64,000 bases of DNA, taken from positions 57,054 through 121,053 of the forward strand of contig NZ_LPZN01000014.1 of NCBI RefSeq assembly GCF_001646655.1, given 5' to 3'. Shown piece by piece: positions 52,090 through 61,145 of this stretch. The first letter of the stretch is position 1. Every line of letters starts with the position of its first letter. The translations under genes and the position numbers were made by a program. A model generated the notes under the pieces. That model saw only the letters and a program-made list of their open reading frames with translations, had not been told where the DNA came from and did no database searches. The stretch comes from Rhodococcus gordoniae (GTDB lineage: Bacteria; Actinomycetota; Actinomycetes; Mycobacteriales; Mycobacteriaceae).

Positions 52090-53205
52090 TCAGACCGGGA
52101 CGTCGGCGAGTTCGCGCCCGAGCGCACGCAACTGATCGGTGGCCGAGCCGAGCAGGAACTCGTGGTGCTTGGCCGCCAGGAAGTAGCGGTGCACCGGATG
52201 GTCCTCGTCGAGTCCGACGCCGCCGTGCACGTGCACGGTCGTGTGTGCCACACGGTGTCCCGCGTCGGCGGCCCAGAAGGCCGCGGTGCGCAGGGCGTCG
52301 TCGTGGGACTCTCCCGATGCCATGCGGAAAGCGGCCTGCCACAACGTCAGTCGCACCGCCTTGACGTCGATGTAGGCGTCGGCGAGTCGTTGGGAGACGG
52401 CCTGGAAACTGCCGATGGGACGGTCGAACTGGACGCGTTCGCGTGCGTACTGCGCGGTGAGTTCGAGTGCCTGTTCGAGGACACCGCACTGGTAGGCGGC
52501 CGAGCCGAGCAGGCTGCGGTCGCGCAACCACGCCGCCACGGCGAGGCCGTCGGTGCCGAGAACGCGATCGGCGGCAAGAGCGACCTGCTCGAGGGTGAGG
52601 ATGCCGCGGCTGCCGAAGTCCGTGGTCTGCTGTCGGGTTACCGAGACACCCGGATCGTCGCGGCGCACGAGGAAGACCGCCACCGAGTCGCCGGTGGTGG
52701 CCGGGACGAGGAAACCGTCGGCGATCGGTGCCGCATCGACGACGGTCTTGACCCCGTCGAGCACGTGGCCGTCTCCCGATGCCTGTGCTCGGGTGGCCGG
52801 TGCCGTGGGATCCGGGTTCAGATCCTCTGCGAGTGCGGCGGAGAGGATCTGCTCGCCGGTCGCGGCGGGGCGGCCCCATCCGGCCTGCTGCTCGGCGGTG
52901 CCGAACTCCGCAATCGCCGACGCGCACGCGGCGACCGACGTGAGATACGGGACGGCTGCGACGCCGCGGCCGAGTTCGCGCAGGATGCTCGCCTGCTCGA
53001 GCGGGCCGTATCCGTCGCCGCCCACGGACTCGGGAAGAGCGGCACCGAGCACACCCGACGACGCGAGCGTGTCCCACAGGGTGCGGTCGAGACGGTCCTC
53101 GGCGGCGTCGAGGGTGCGCAGGTGTTCGTTGGTGACGATGTCCGCGACGATGCTGCGGGTCAGTTCGGCGAGATCGTTCTGGGCCTCGGTGAGGGTGAAG
53201 TCCAC
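52090..53205 (-). CDS. fadE27: Acyl-CoA dehydrogenase FadE27 (ChsE5-type, non-catalytic subunit)
   Basis: A 371-residue acyl-CoA dehydrogenase-fold protein. It matches FadE27 in YARERVQFDRPIGSFQAVSQRLADAYIDVKAVRLTLWQAAFRMA and HVHGGVGLDEDHPVHRYFLAAKHHEFLLG. It pairs with FadE26 in an alpha2beta2 enzyme that dehydrogenates the sterol side chain after FadD19. It starts 15 bases after fadE26, at a GTG with AAGGACG. The catalytic Glu lies in the partner subunit. Confidence 0.93.
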   Translation of the reverse strand: MDFTLTEAQNDLAELTRSIVADIVTNEHLRTLDAAEDRLDRTLWDTLASSGVLGAALPESVGGDGYGPLEQASILRELGRGVAAVPYLTSVAACASAIAEFGTAEQQAGWGRPAATGEQILSAALAEDLNPDPTAPATRAQASGDGHVLDGVKTVVDAAPIADGFLVPATTGDSVAVFLVRRDDPGVSVTRQQTTDFGSRGILTLEQVALAADRVLGTDGLAVAAWLRDRSLLGSAAYQCGVLEQALELTAQYARERVQFDRPIGSFQAVSQRLADAYIDVKAVRLTLWQAAFRMASGESHDDALRTAAFWAADAGHRVAHTTVHVHGGVGLDEDHPVHRYFLAAKHHEFLLGSATDQLRALGRELADVPV

Positions 53206-53220
53206 GGTGCGCGTCCTTGT

Positions 53221-54405
53221 CTAACGCTTGGCGGGCGGCTGGCCGAGGGCAGTCATCGCGATGATGTCGCGCTGGACCTCGTTGGTGCCGCCGCCGAAGG
53301 TGAGGATGAGGGAACTGCGGTGCATGCGTTCGATCCGGCCGCGCAGCAGCGCGCCGGCCGAGTTCTGCCGTACCGTCGCCGCCGGTCCGAGGACCTCCAT
53401 GAGCAACCGGTAGGCCTCGGTCGCGAATTCGGTTCCGAAGACCTTGTTCGCCGAGGCGGCCTCCGGACCGAGGGGGGTCGTGCCGGCGCTCGAAGCGATG
53501 TCCCAGTTCATCAGCTGCAGGTATTCGGCCTTCGCGTGGACGCGTGCCAGATTCACCTGCACCCATTCCTGGTCGATCACCCGCCGCCCGTCCGGCAGAT
53601 GCGTCTCCTGCGCCCAGCGCCGGACCTCCGTCAGGGCCGTGCGCACGGGACCGGCGGAGGTGAGCGCGACCCGTTCGTGGTTGAGCTGGTTGGTGATGAG
53701 GGCCCAACCGCCGTCGACCTCGCCGACGAGCGCGGACGCCGGGACGCGTACGTCCTGGTAGTAGGTGGCGCTGGTGTCCGGCCCGGCCATGGTGTGCACA
53801 GGGGTGTACGAGAATCCGGGAATGTCGGTCGGCACGATGAAGACGCTGATCCCCTTGTGCTTCCGGACATCCGGGTTGGTTCGGGCGGCGAGCCACACAT
53901 AGTCGGCGTAGGCGATCAGGCTCGTCCACATCTTCTGACCGTTGATGACCCACTCACTGCCGTCGCGCACCGCGGTGGTGCGCAGGGAAGCGAGGTCGGT
54001 GCCGGCGCCCGGCTCGGAGTAGCCGATCGAGAAGTGCAGTTCGCCTGCGGAGATGCGGGGGAGGAAGAACTCCTTCTGCTCGTCCGTGCCGTAATGCATG
54101 ATCGTCGGCGCGACGGAATCGATGGTGAGGAACGGGACGGGCGCGCCGGCGATGGCCGCCTCGTCGGTGAAGATCAGTTGGTCCATCGCGGAACGGTTCT
54201 GGCCGCCGTACTCCTCGGGCCAGCCGAGGGTGAGCCATCCGTCCTTGCCCATCTGCTGCACGACCTCGCGGTACACGTTGCCCACGCCGTACTCGCCGGT
54301 CGTGGCAGCGAGCGCGTCGCGGCGTTCGGGTGTCATGATCTGGGCGAAATAGCCCCGCAATTCCTCGCGGAGGGCTCGTTGCCCCGGGGTGTAGGAGATG
54401 TCCAC
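53221..54405 (-). CDS. fadE26: Acyl-CoA dehydrogenase FadE26 (ChsE4-type, catalytic subunit)
   Basis: A 394-residue dehydrogenase. The sequence follows FadE26 closely: ISYTPGQRALREELRGYFAQIMTPERRDAL, YGVGNVYREVVQQMGKDGW, GYSEPGAGTDLASLRTTAVRDG and LTFGGGTNEVQRDIIAMTALG. The catalytic base is E244 in TNQLNHERVAL. I chose the GTG at 54405 (MDISYTP) with ACGGAG upstream; the frame is open 63 bases further, which is less likely. It is the first gene of the operon, with an exact KstR-type box 74 bases upstream. Confidence 0.94.
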   Translation of the reverse strand: MDISYTPGQRALREELRGYFAQIMTPERRDALAATTGEYGVGNVYREVVQQMGKDGWLTLGWPEEYGGQNRSAMDQLIFTDEAAIAGAPVPFLTIDSVAPTIMHYGTDEQKEFFLPRISAGELHFSIGYSEPGAGTDLASLRTTAVRDGSEWVINGQKMWTSLIAYADYVWLAARTNPDVRKHKGISVFIVPTDIPGFSYTPVHTMAGPDTSATYYQDVRVPASALVGEVDGGWALITNQLNHERVALTSAGPVRTALTEVRRWAQETHLPDGRRVIDQEWVQVNLARVHAKAEYLQLMNWDIASSAGTTPLGPEAASANKVFGTEFATEAYRLLMEVLGPAATVRQNSAGALLRGRIERMHRSSLILTFGGGTNEVQRDIIAMTALGQPPAKR

Positions 54406-54478
54406 GAACGCTCCGTTCCGTCGCTGCGGGTCCCTGTGAATCGTCTCGGGGGGATCCCCGCGAATCATTGCACAAAAT

Positions 54479-54492
54479 TGGAACGCGTTCTA
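54479..54492. promoter_or_regulatory. KstR-type box, fadE26/fdxD
   Basis: TGGAACGCGTTCTA fits TnnAACnnGTTnnA exactly. It lies between fadE26 and fdxD, 46 bases before fdxD. Confidence 0.8.
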
Positions 54493-54537
54493 GTCTGGAT
54501 GCAATCGGTCGGCGCGAATGTGAAGCGAGGTCCTCGG

Positions 54538-54723
54538 ATGGATGTCAAGGTCGACTTCGACCGCTGCGAAGCCAACGGCGTGTGCGTCGGGCTGGCTCCC
54601 GACGTGTTCGATCTCAACGACGACGACGAATTGATCGTCACGCGGCCCGTTCCCGAAGGGAGTGAAGGCGCCGTTCGCGAGGCCGTCGCCCAGTGCCCGC
54701 GTGCGGCGCTCGCCGAGGCCTGA
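54538..54723 (+). CDS. fdxD: [3Fe-4S]-type ferredoxin FdxD
   Basis: A 61-residue single-cluster ferredoxin. Cysteines are C10 (DRCEANGVC), C16 and C53 (AQCPRAAL). The central position where other ferredoxins have Cys is Asn13, as in the known mycobacterial FdxD. APDVFDLNDDDELIV is typical. It starts at ATG 54538 with GAGG upstream. It probably passes electrons to CYP125 or another P450. Its place beside fadE26 and hsd4A equals M. tuberculosis Rv3503c. Confidence 0.92.
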   Translation: MDVKVDFDRCEANGVCVGLAPDVFDLNDDDELIVTRPVPEGSEGAVREAVAQCPRAALAEA

Positions 54724-54761
54724 GCCACGCGCGGTGGCCGGCACCGGCCACCGCCGAGGGA

Positions 54762-54775
54762 AGTAACAAGTTCTA
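54762..54775 (+). promoter_or_regulatory. KstR-type box before hsd4A
   Basis: AGTAACAAGTTCTA has one mismatch (first base) to TnnAACnnGTTnnA, 81 bases before the hsd4A start. Confidence 0.65.
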
Positions 54776-54856
54776 CATCTTCGGTACCTCCAGGTCCTGA
54801 TCGGGAGAGTACCCGCGTGCGGCCGGAAATCGGCCCGAATCTCGAGGAGTACGTGG

Positions 54857-55783
54857 ATGAGTGCGGACGCCGGCGGTGGCGTGGAGAACGACGGTCGGGT
54901 GTCTCTCGAAGGGCGGGTCGCCGTCGTCACCGGAGCCGGAGCGGGTCTCGGCCGTGCCGAGGCGCTTGCGCTGGCGCGTGCCGGAGCATCGGTGGTCGTC
55001 AACGATCTGGCGGAGAACGACGCGGTGGAGGACACCCTCACGCGTATCCGCGATCTCGGGGTCGACGCGGAATTCGTGCCGGGCAGTGTGGCCGAGCGTG
55101 AGACGGCCGACGCGATGCTCGCTGCCGCCCAGGGCAAGCTCGGCGGCCTCGACATCGTCGTCAACAACGCGGGCATCACGCGGGATCGGATGCTGCCCAA
55201 CATGTCCGACGACGAATGGGATTCCGTGGTGGCCGTGCACCTGCGTGGTCACTTCCTGTTGTCCCGCAATGCCGCGGCCTATTGGCGCGACCGGTCGAAG
55301 CAGGAGGGTGGCCCCGTCTACGGGCGTCTGGTCAACACCTCGTCGGAGGCCGGTCTGCTCGGGCCGCCCGGGCAACCCAACTACGGTGCCGCCAAAGCCG
55401 GCATCACCGCGCTCACCCTCTCGGCCGCCCGTGGTCTCGAGCGGTACGGTGTCCGCGCCAACGTGATCTGCCCGCGAGCGCGGACGTCGATGACCGAGTC
55501 GGTCTTCGGTGATGCGCCGGACGACGGCATCGATCCGCTCTCGCCCGACCACGTCGCGAATCTGGTCGCCTATCTCGCCTCCCCGGCGGCCGGGCGCGTC
55601 AACGGGCAGGTCTTCATCGTCTACGGCCCGATGGTGGCGTTGATGGCGGCACCGGTGGTCGAGCAACGCTTCGACGCCGACGGGCAGTGGACCCCCGAGG
55701 CGCTCGCCATCGAGCTCGGCGGATACTTCGCCGACCGCGATCCGGGCCGGACGTTCTCGGCGTCGTCGGCCCTCGATCTCTAG
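54857..55783 (+). CDS. hsd4A: Hsd4A-type 17beta-hydroxysteroid/22-hydroxyacyl-CoA dehydrogenase
   Basis: A 308-residue SDR of the HSD17B4 dehydrogenase group. Marks are VAVVTGAGAGLGRAEALALARAGASVVVNDLA, VNNAGITRDRMLPNMSDDEWDSVVAVHLRGHF and NTSSEAGLLGPPGQPNYGAAKAGITALT. Hsd4A oxidises 17beta-hydroxysteroids and 22-hydroxy side-chain CoA esters. The ATG follows GAGGAG. It occupies the Rv3502c place next to fdxD and the mce4 operon. A hairpin follows at 55795. Confidence 0.92.
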   Translation: MSADAGGGVENDGRVSLEGRVAVVTGAGAGLGRAEALALARAGASVVVNDLAENDAVEDTLTRIRDLGVDAEFVPGSVAERETADAMLAAAQGKLGGLDIVVNNAGITRDRMLPNMSDDEWDSVVAVHLRGHFLLSRNAAAYWRDRSKQEGGPVYGRLVNTSSEAGLLGPPGQPNYGAAKAGITALTLSAARGLERYGVRANVICPRARTSMTESVFGDAPDDGIDPLSPDHVANLVAYLASPAAGRVNGQVFIVYGPMVALMAAPVVEQRFDADGQWTPEALAIELGGYFADRDPGRTFSASSALDL

Positions 55784-56249
55784 TCTCCCGGCTGCCCCGC
55801 CGTCGCCCGTCCGGGAACGGCGGGGACGCCACGTCTTCGTCCCGGACCGGGATTCTGCAAGCGTGACGGGCACCGGGGAATTCCGGTAGCCTCACGCCCA
55901 CTCGGGTCGTTTCTCCGGCTCTCGTGGGTCCCCGCTGCCGGCCCTGATACGTGTTCTAGTTCTCTTCGTGCTCCGACGCCTCGGACCGATACCGACGGCG
56001 TCCCGTGCCGGTGTGATCGAGCCCGAGCTCCGCGTCGGAAATCCCGCCGAAATTCCAGCGTAAAACCTCTTTCGAGCGCGTCGACGCGCGCCCGTCGGTG
56101 CTTGTATGTCCGTTCGGACGGAAATGGATCGAGATGTCCCAGGACGGATCTTTGACAGGTGAACACGTTCTAGTTAATATGACCCGGGTCACAGCACATG
56201 CCATCGATCGGCCGCGCGCCGACGACGTGAGGATCGAAGGGGGCGCACG
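55784..56249 (+). promoter_or_regulatory. 466-base mce4 promoter region
   Basis: No gene is visible. It contains the hsd4A hairpin, KstR-type boxes at 55945-55958 (TGATACGTGTTCTA, one core change) and 56159-56172 (GTGAACACGTTCTA, first base changed), and a short palindrome GTCCGTTCGGAC at 56108. The second box is 77 bases before yrbE4A and is the likely control site. Confidence 0.7.
55795..55825 (+). terminator. Terminator after hsd4A
   Basis: The arms CCCCGCCGT and ACGGCGGGG pair around a 13-base loop, 11 bases after the stop. Confidence 0.7.
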
Positions 56250-57014
56250 ATGGTAGACCTCCTCGAGGTTCCCTTACGGGCGGTGGGCGGACTGTTCGCC
56301 ATGACCGGCGAGACCGCCCGGGCGGCCTTCCGCCGTCCCTTCCAGCGCCGCGAATTCGTCGATCAGGCATGGTTCGTCGCCCGCGTCTCGCTGATGCCCA
56401 CCGTTCTGGTGGCGGTGCCGTTCACGGTCCTGGTGAGCTTCACCCTCAACATCCTGCTCCGGGAGATCGGTGCCGCCGACCTCAGTGGCGCGGGTGCGGC
56501 CCTCGGCGCGGTGACGCAGGTGGGGCCCATGGTCACCGTGCTCATCGTCGCCGGTGCCGGCGCCACCGCGATCTGCGCCGATCTCGCCGCCCGCACCATC
56601 CGCGAGGAGATCGACGCGATGCGAGTGCTCGGCATCGATCCGATCCAGCGTCTCGTCGTCCCCCGGGTGCTCGCGTCCACCGTCGTCGCGCTGCTGCTCA
56701 ACGGTCTCGTGTGCACGATCGGCATCCTCGGCGGATTCGCCTTCTCGGTCTTCCTCCAGGACGTCAATCCCGGCGCGTTCATCAACGGCATCACCCTGCT
56801 CACCGGTTTCGGAGAACTGATGATCTCCCAGGTGAAGGCGGGCTTGTTCGGCATGATCGCGGGCCTGGTCGCGTCCTACCTCGGCCTCAATGTCAAAGGT
56901 GGAGCGAAGAGTGTCGGCGACGCCGTCAACCAGACGGTCGTGTTCGCGTTCATGGCACTGTTCGTGGTCAACCTCCTCGTCACGGCCGTCGGCATCAAGC
57001 TGACCGCGGGATGA
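56250..57014 (+). CDS. yrbE4A: Mce4 permease subunit YrbE4A
   Basis: A 254-residue MlaE-type permease with about 5 hydrophobic segments. MlaE marks are VGPMVTVLIVAGAGATAICADLAARTIREEIDAMRVLGIDPIQRLVVPRVLAS. With YrbE4B it forms the membrane channel of the Mce4 sterol importer. The ATG follows GAAGGGGG. First gene of the mce4 operon, under KstR-type boxes. Confidence 0.95.
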   Translation: MVDLLEVPLRAVGGLFAMTGETARAAFRRPFQRREFVDQAWFVARVSLMPTVLVAVPFTVLVSFTLNILLREIGAADLSGAGAALGAVTQVGPMVTVLIVAGAGATAICADLAARTIREEIDAMRVLGIDPIQRLVVPRVLASTVVALLLNGLVCTIGILGGFAFSVFLQDVNPGAFINGITLLTGFGELMISQVKAGLFGMIAGLVASYLGLNVKGGAKSVGDAVNQTVVFAFMALFVVNLLVTAVGIKLTAG

Positions 57015-57030
57015 GGGGAGCGGAGAATTC

Positions 57031-57879
57031 ATGGCAGTGATCTCTCGGCGCTTTCCCCGTGCGGTCCGGCGCGCGACACGAGTGTCGTCCACAGTGGACC
57101 GGGTGGGGGAGCAGGCGCTGTTCTTCGCGCGCGCTCTCGCGACCGTGCCCCGGGCGTTGATGCACTACCCCAAGGAGACGGTGCGGCTCGTCGCCGAGAT
57201 CAGCATGGGCACCGGCGCACTCGCCGTCATCGGCGGCACCGTCGTGATCGTCGGCTTCCTCACGCTGTTCACCGGCGGCATCATCGCCGTGCAGGGATTC
57301 AGCTCCCTCGGCAACATCGGCGTCGAAGCGCTCACCGGCTTCTTCGCGGCCTTCATCAACGTGCGCATCGCCGCCCCGACGATCGCCGGGATCGGGCTGG
57401 CGGCCACCATCGGTGCCGGCTCCACCGCCCAGCTCGGCGCCATGCGTGTCTCGGAGGAGATCGACGCGCTCGAGACCATGGCGATCCCGTCCATCCCGTA
57501 TCTGGTGTCCACACGCGTGCTCGCCGGGATGATCGCGATCGTTCCGCTGTACTCGCTCGCCGTGATCGCCTCGTTCGTCGCGAGCCGTTTCGCGACGGTA
57601 GTGCTCTACGGCCAGTCGGCGGGCGTGTACGACCACTACTTCACGACCTTCCTGATACCCACCGACATCCTGTGGTCGTTCGTCCAGGCCATCGTGATGG
57701 CGATCGCCGTGATGCTCATCCACACCTATTACGGCTTCACCGCGGGCGGCGGCCCCGTCGGCGTCGGCGTCGCGGTGGGCAACGCGGTGCGGGCCTCGCT
57801 CGTCGCGGTTGTCACCGTCACCCTGCTCATCTCGCTCGCCGTCTACGGCGCGACCGGCAACTTCAACCTGTCGGGATAG
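57031..57879 (+). CDS. yrbE4B: Mce4 permease subunit YrbE4B
   Basis: A 282-residue second MlaE permease. Marks are GFFAAFINVRIAAPTIAGIGLAATIGAGSTAQLGAMRVSEEIDALETMAIPSIPYLVSTRVLAG. It starts 16 bases after yrbE4A with GGGGAGCGGAG. It works with YrbE4A and, presumably, an Mkl-type ATPase encoded elsewhere. Confidence 0.95.
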   Translation: MAVISRRFPRAVRRATRVSSTVDRVGEQALFFARALATVPRALMHYPKETVRLVAEISMGTGALAVIGGTVVIVGFLTLFTGGIIAVQGFSSLGNIGVEALTGFFAAFINVRIAAPTIAGIGLAATIGAGSTAQLGAMRVSEEIDALETMAIPSIPYLVSTRVLAGMIAIVPLYSLAVIASFVASRFATVVLYGQSAGVYDHYFTTFLIPTDILWSFVQAIVMAIAVMLIHTYYGFTAGGGPVGVGVAVGNAVRASLVAVVTVTLLISLAVYGATGNFNLSG

Positions 57880-57889
57880 GGCGCGCGAC

Positions 57890-59068
57890 ATGGAAACTCC
57901 TTCGTGGAAGAAGAAGCTCGCCGCCTTCGGTCTCCTGGGCGGACTCGCCGCGATCGTCGCGGTGGCACTGACGATGTTCACGGGCGGTTTCACCTCGACG
58001 GTCCCGCTCACCGTCACCTCACCGCGGTCCGGTCTGGTGATGGAACCCGACGCCAAGGTGAAGATGCGCGGCGTCGAGGTGGGGCGGGTGGCCTCGATCG
58101 AGCACACGCCCGCCGGTGCGGTCCTGCAGCTCGACATGCAGCCCGGACAGATGCAGCTCATCCCGTCGAACGCGCGGGTGGCGATCGAATCCACCACGGT
58201 CTTCGGCGCCAAGTTCGTCGACATCGTCGTCCCCGACGATCCGTCGTCCGTGCCGATGCAGGAAGGCGCCGTGATCGCGGCCGACAGCGTCACCGTCGAG
58301 TTCAACACGGTCTTCGAGCACTTGTCCGACGTGCTCGCCCAGATCCAGCCCGAGAAGCTCAACGCCACCCTCGGTGCGCTGTCGGAAGCGCTCAACGGAC
58401 GCGGCGATGCCCTCGGTGCGGCTCTGGTCGAAGCCGATGCGTATCTCGCCGAGATGAATCCGTCGCTCCCGCAGCTGCAGGCCGATCTCGTCTCGGCCGC
58501 ACAGGTCACCGATGTCTACGCCGATACGGCGCCCGACCTCATGACCACGATCGGCAATGCCACCGATGTCGGCAACACCGTCGTCGACGAACAACAGCAA
58601 CTCGATCTGCTGCTGATGAACCTCACCGGTCTCGCGAACACCGGACGGGACGTCCTGGGGGAGAACGAAGCACAGTTGACCACCGCACTCGACAGCCTGA
58701 GCCGCACCACAGGTCTGCTCGGTGAGTACTCGCCGCAATTGACCTGCTTCATCATCGGTCTCAACGACGCCCGGGTGGCGTTCGAGCCGATGGCCGGCAC
58801 CGGGGAGTACGCCGCGCTGATGCTGAGCACCAGCTTCATGGGTGGCGCGACGCCGTACAACGACGCCCAGGATCTGCCGGTGGTCGCCGCGACCGGCGGA
58901 CCGAGCTGCCGGGACCTGCCGAACTTCGATCCGCGACGCGACGGTAACGCGCCGTTCGTCGTGTCCAACACCGGCGAAACGCCGTACAAGCCCGCCACGG
59001 AGGCCTGGATCCGGTACCCGACGATCTTCCAGTACCTGTTCGGCGATCAGCTCGCGGGTGGGCGGTGA
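57890..59068 (+). CDS. mce4A: Mce4A, sterol-import Mce protein
   Basis: A 392-residue protein. One N-terminal membrane helix (about 10-32) is followed by the MCE domain (about 38-115, SPRSGLVMEPDAKVKMRGVEVGRVASI) and a long helical region. It starts 10 bases after yrbE4B. Mce proteins form a hexameric tunnel across the cell envelope; Mce4A is needed for cholesterol import. It has a conserved C-terminal Cys segment (SCRDLPNF) found in this family. Confidence 0.93.
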   Translation: METPSWKKKLAAFGLLGGLAAIVAVALTMFTGGFTSTVPLTVTSPRSGLVMEPDAKVKMRGVEVGRVASIEHTPAGAVLQLDMQPGQMQLIPSNARVAIESTTVFGAKFVDIVVPDDPSSVPMQEGAVIAADSVTVEFNTVFEHLSDVLAQIQPEKLNATLGALSEALNGRGDALGAALVEADAYLAEMNPSLPQLQADLVSAAQVTDVYADTAPDLMTTIGNATDVGNTVVDEQQQLDLLLMNLTGLANTGRDVLGENEAQLTTALDSLSRTTGLLGEYSPQLTCFIIGLNDARVAFEPMAGTGEYAALMLSTSFMGGATPYNDAQDLPVVAATGGPSCRDLPNFDPRRDGNAPFVVSNTGETPYKPATEAWIRYPTIFQYLFGDQLAGGR

Positions 59069-60090
59069 CCATGAGAGCGACCACCGTCAAATTCCTGATC
59101 TTCGCGGTCACGATGGCGTTGATCTTCGCCGGGCTGGCCGTCGTGTTCAGCCAGGCCCGGTTCACGGGTACCGACAACTACCGGGCGACGTTCACCGATG
59201 TGTCCGGACTCGGCACCGGCGACAAGGTCCGCATCGCCGGCGTGCAGGTCGGATCGGTACAGAAGGTCGACATCGGCCGCGACAACACCGCCGAGATCGA
59301 GTTCGACGTGGATGCGAAGCACACGCTGTTCACCAGCACCCGCGCGACCGTGCGGTACGAGAACCTCGTCGGCGACCGGTATCTCGAACTGCTCGAAGGC
59401 GCCGGCAGCGTCGACGTCCTGCCTGCCGGTGGGCACATCCCGATCGAACAGACCGAACCGGCCCTCGACCTCGATCTGCTCCTCGGCGGATTCAAGCCGC
59501 TGCTGCAAGGACTCGACGCGCAGCAGGTCAACGATCTCTCCGGTGCACTGCTGCAGGTCTTCCAGGGCCAGGGCGACACACTGGTGTCGTTACTGGGCAA
59601 CACCAACTCGTTCACCAACTCCCTCGCCGACCGCGACCGGCTGATCGGCGACGTCATCGACAACCTCAACGCCGTCCTCGGCACGATCGACGACCACGAC
59701 CGTGAGTTCGAGAACACGATCGAGCAACTGAGCACGCTGGTCGGCGGACTGGCCGCCGACCGCGACCCGATCGGCGCCTCGATCCCGCAGATCGCCTCCG
59801 GCACCGCCGATCTGGCCGCGTTGCTGCAGAACAATCGGCCCGATCTGCAGTCCGTCATCGCCGAGACGAACCGCACCATGACCCAACTCGATCTCGGCAA
59901 GGACGACATCAACCGCACACTCGAACGACTGCCGTCCGACTACAAGAAACTCATCCGCGTGGGTGCATACGGTAACTTCTTCCAATTCTTCCTCTGCGCC
60001 AATACTTTCAAGTTCTCCGGTCCGGACGGCACCACCATCCGGTACACCTCGGCAAACCACGACACGGGAAGGTGTGCGAAGGTCGAATGA
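59065..60090 (+). CDS. mce4B: Mce4B
   Basis: A 341-residue MCE-domain protein with an N-terminal helix (KFLIFAVTMALIFAGLAVVF) and the MCE domain at about 38-115 (YRATFTDVSGLGTGDKVRIAGVQVGSVQKV), then coiled segments. The GTG start overlaps the mce4A stop by 4 bases; ATG 59071 is an alternative. Part of the Mce4 tunnel. Confidence 0.92.
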   Translation: MTMRATTVKFLIFAVTMALIFAGLAVVFSQARFTGTDNYRATFTDVSGLGTGDKVRIAGVQVGSVQKVDIGRDNTAEIEFDVDAKHTLFTSTRATVRYENLVGDRYLELLEGAGSVDVLPAGGHIPIEQTEPALDLDLLLGGFKPLLQGLDAQQVNDLSGALLQVFQGQGDTLVSLLGNTNSFTNSLADRDRLIGDVIDNLNAVLGTIDDHDREFENTIEQLSTLVGGLAADRDPIGASIPQIASGTADLAALLQNNRPDLQSVIAETNRTMTQLDLGKDDINRTLERLPSDYKKLIRVGAYGNFFQFFLCANTFKFSGPDGTTIRYTSANHDTGRCAKVE

Positions 60091-61145
60091 GTGCACCCCG
60101 TGACCCCAACTACATCCGGACCGGGATCATCGGTCTGGCAGTGTCCGCGGCGATCGTGCTGGCCGGTCTGCAGTACGACCAGCTGCACTTCCTCTCCGGC
60201 GGCCTGAGCTACTCGGCGCGCTTCCAGGACGCCGGCGGTCTGGTGCCCGGCGACGACGTCATGCTCGCCGGGGTGAACGTCGGCGACGTCACCGACGTGC
60301 GCCTCGACGGTCAGGCCGTGCTGGTGAGCTTCCGCATCCGGGACGGTATCGGGCTCGGCGACACCACCGGCGCCGACATCAAGACCAACACCGTGCTCGG
60401 CCGGAAGTCGCTGGCGCTGCGCCCCGGTGGCGACGGTGTGATGCGCCCGAACTCGATCATCGGTATCGAGCACACCAATTCGCCGTACTCACTGACCGAC
60501 GCTCTCGGCGACCTCACGACGACCGTCTCCGAACTCGACACCGATCGCATCAACGACTCGCTCGACGCGCTGTCGCAGACCCTCGAGAACACCCCGCCCG
60601 AGATCCAGGGCGCCCTGGAGGGCATGACCCGCCTGTCGCAGTCGATCAACGCCCGCGACGAGTCGTTGCACCAACTGCTCGAGCGTGCCGAGAGCGTGAC
60701 GGGCATCCTGGCCGAGCGCAGCGACCAGGTCAACGCGCTCATCGTCGACGCGAACGCGCTGTTCGGCGAACTGAGCCTGCGCCGCGACGCCATCACCGAA
60801 CTGATCGCGAACATCTCCTCCGTCTCGCGTCAGCTCACCGGGCTCGTGCAGGACAACCAGGCGCAGATGGCACCGACACTCGAGAAGCTCAACCTCGTGA
60901 CGGCGAATCTGCAGGCGAACAAGGAGAACATCGCCGGGGCGCTCGACGGCCTGGGCCCGTACATCAGCGCGCTCGGGGAATCCGTTGCCAGCGGACCGTT
61001 CTTCAACGCCTACGTGTCCAACATCCTGCCGGCGCCGTGGTGGAAGGCCATCGTGGACAGCCAGGTCGCGCCCGATCTTCTCCCCGAGGATCTCCAGGAC
61101 GTGATCCCGGACGGGCCCCCGACGATCAAGAGGGACGGCGAATGA
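60087..61145 (+). CDS. mce4C: Mce4C
   Basis: A 352-residue protein with a membrane helix (IRTGIIGLAVSAAIVLAGL), the MCE domain (ARFQDAGGLVPGDDVMLAGVNVGDVTDV) and long helical repeats. It starts inside the mce4B stop (ATGA). Part of the Mce4 tunnel. Confidence 0.92.
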   Translation: MSAPRDPNYIRTGIIGLAVSAAIVLAGLQYDQLHFLSGGLSYSARFQDAGGLVPGDDVMLAGVNVGDVTDVRLDGQAVLVSFRIRDGIGLGDTTGADIKTNTVLGRKSLALRPGGDGVMRPNSIIGIEHTNSPYSLTDALGDLTTTVSELDTDRINDSLDALSQTLENTPPEIQGALEGMTRLSQSINARDESLHQLLERAESVTGILAERSDQVNALIVDANALFGELSLRRDAITELIANISSVSRQLTGLVQDNQAQMAPTLEKLNLVTANLQANKENIAGALDGLGPYISALGESVASGPFFNAYVSNILPAPWWKAIVDSQVAPDLLPEDLQDVIPDGPPTIKRDGE